Assembly: GCA_028287225.1 (NCBI GenBank) | Contig: JAQBPZ010000281.1 | Coordinates: 1 to 20,795 of the forward strand | From: Gemmatimonadota bacterium | GTDB taxonomy: Bacteria > Gemmatimonadota > Gemmatimonadetes > Gemmatimonadales > Gemmatimonadaceae | Length of the DNA: 20,795 bases | Direction of reading: 5' to 3' | Shown here: positions 20,568 to 20,795 of the stretch, piece after piece | Numbering within the stretch: the stretch's first letter is position 1 | How the letters are laid out: every line of letters starts with the position of its first letter | Made by a program: the position numbers and the translations under genes | The notes under the pieces: generated by a model | The model's database searches: none | The model's input: the letters and a program-made list of their open reading frames with translations, nothing else | Told to the model about the DNA's origin: nothing

Positions 20568-20795
20568 ATGCATCTCCTCGATCAAATCGCGTCGCTGATC
20601 GGCGCCGCCCTCATTCTCGCGGCCTACTTCGCCCTCCAGCGCGGCCGGCTGGCCCGCGAGAGCCGCGCGTACAATGGCCTGAACCTCGTCGGGTCCATCT
20701 TCCTCACCTACGCCGCGGTCCGCGACGGGAACCTCGGCTTCATCATCCTGGAAGGCTCGTGGGGGTTGCTGTCGCTGCCGGGCACCTTTCGCAAG
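20568..20795 (+). CDS. CBU_0592-like small membrane protein (3' end outside window)
   Basis: The ATG at 20568 opens a frame of 76 codons that runs to the window edge without a stop. The protein has two to three hydrophobic segments (IASLIGAALILAAYFAL; NLVGSIFLTYAAV; LGFIILEGSWGLLSL). It shows the pattern SRAYNGLNLVGS followed by an aromatic W in the last helix, which is typical of the CBU_0592 family, in which most members are about 80-100 residues long. Only a few residues are probably missing. The function of the family is unknown. An SD-like GAGGAG lies about 20 nt upstream, too far to be convincing. It is divergent from the 20268-20516 gene, with 51 bp between the starts. Confidence 0.7.
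   Translation, partial: MHLLDQIASLIGAALILAAYFALQRGRLARESRAYNGLNLVGSIFLTYAAVRDGNLGFIILEGSWGLLSLPGTFRK

Overview
The window is about 20.8 kb of GC-rich (roughly 70%) bacterial chromosome with well-spaced, mostly single-gene transcription units. Many genes encode exported lipoproteins or envelope proteins. The mix suggests Gemmatimonadota or a close relative: a DUF5916 outer-membrane protein with a CBM9-like domain, a lipoprotein acetamidase, a symporter with a tiny membrane partner, and an intergenic 'CCACAGAGGACACAGAGG' repeat. There is no rRNA or marker gene, so this is inference only.

Layout. 1-570: C-terminal part of a Gly/Asn/Ser low-complexity protein, closed by a perfect 13-bp hairpin. 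650-1444: secreted L,D-transpeptidase. 1452-2312 (-): beta-hydroxyacid dehydrogenase-type oxidoreductase. 2481-2627: 48-codon remnant resembling the C-terminus of a ZIP metal transporter. 2632-2856 (-): small hydrophilic protein. 3019-4104: lipoprotein acetamidase/formamidase. 4121-4795 (-): acidic protein of unknown function. 4876-5155: nested palindrome built from 9-bp repeats. 5268-7850: lipoprotein fusing an endonuclease/exonuclease/phosphatase (EEP) domain to a GH3 NagZ-type hexosaminidase. 8193-9152 (-): aldo/keto reductase. 9483-10328: unknown protein. 10509-12487: sodium:solute symporter plus small membrane protein. 12517-12616: second nested palindrome, with helically phased GCGAAT motifs. 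12824-15604 (-): DUF5916 outer-membrane protein. 15789-16470: membrane protein and XRE regulator in overlapping genes. 16812-17564: doubly deleted ATPase remnant in a locally AT-richer patch. 17561-18628 (-): QueG. 18742-20142 (-): polysaccharide-deacetylase lipoprotein. 20268-20516 (-): small conserved protein. 20568 to the end: start of a CBU_0592-like membrane protein.

How the genes fit together. Several encode envelope functions: the L,D-transpeptidase (peptidoglycan cross-linking or lipoprotein attachment), the NagZ-type GH3 fusion (muropeptide or chitooligosaccharide turnover), the polysaccharide deacetylase and the DUF5916 barrel. They are separately transcribed and do not form one operon. 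Only two pairs look co-transcribed: symporter with its small partner, and membrane protein with XRE regulator.

The most unusual content is two intergenic nested palindromes of short phased repeats, the EEP-GH3 fusion, and two gene remnants. I see no CRISPR array, transposase, phage gene, tRNA or recognisable defence system.
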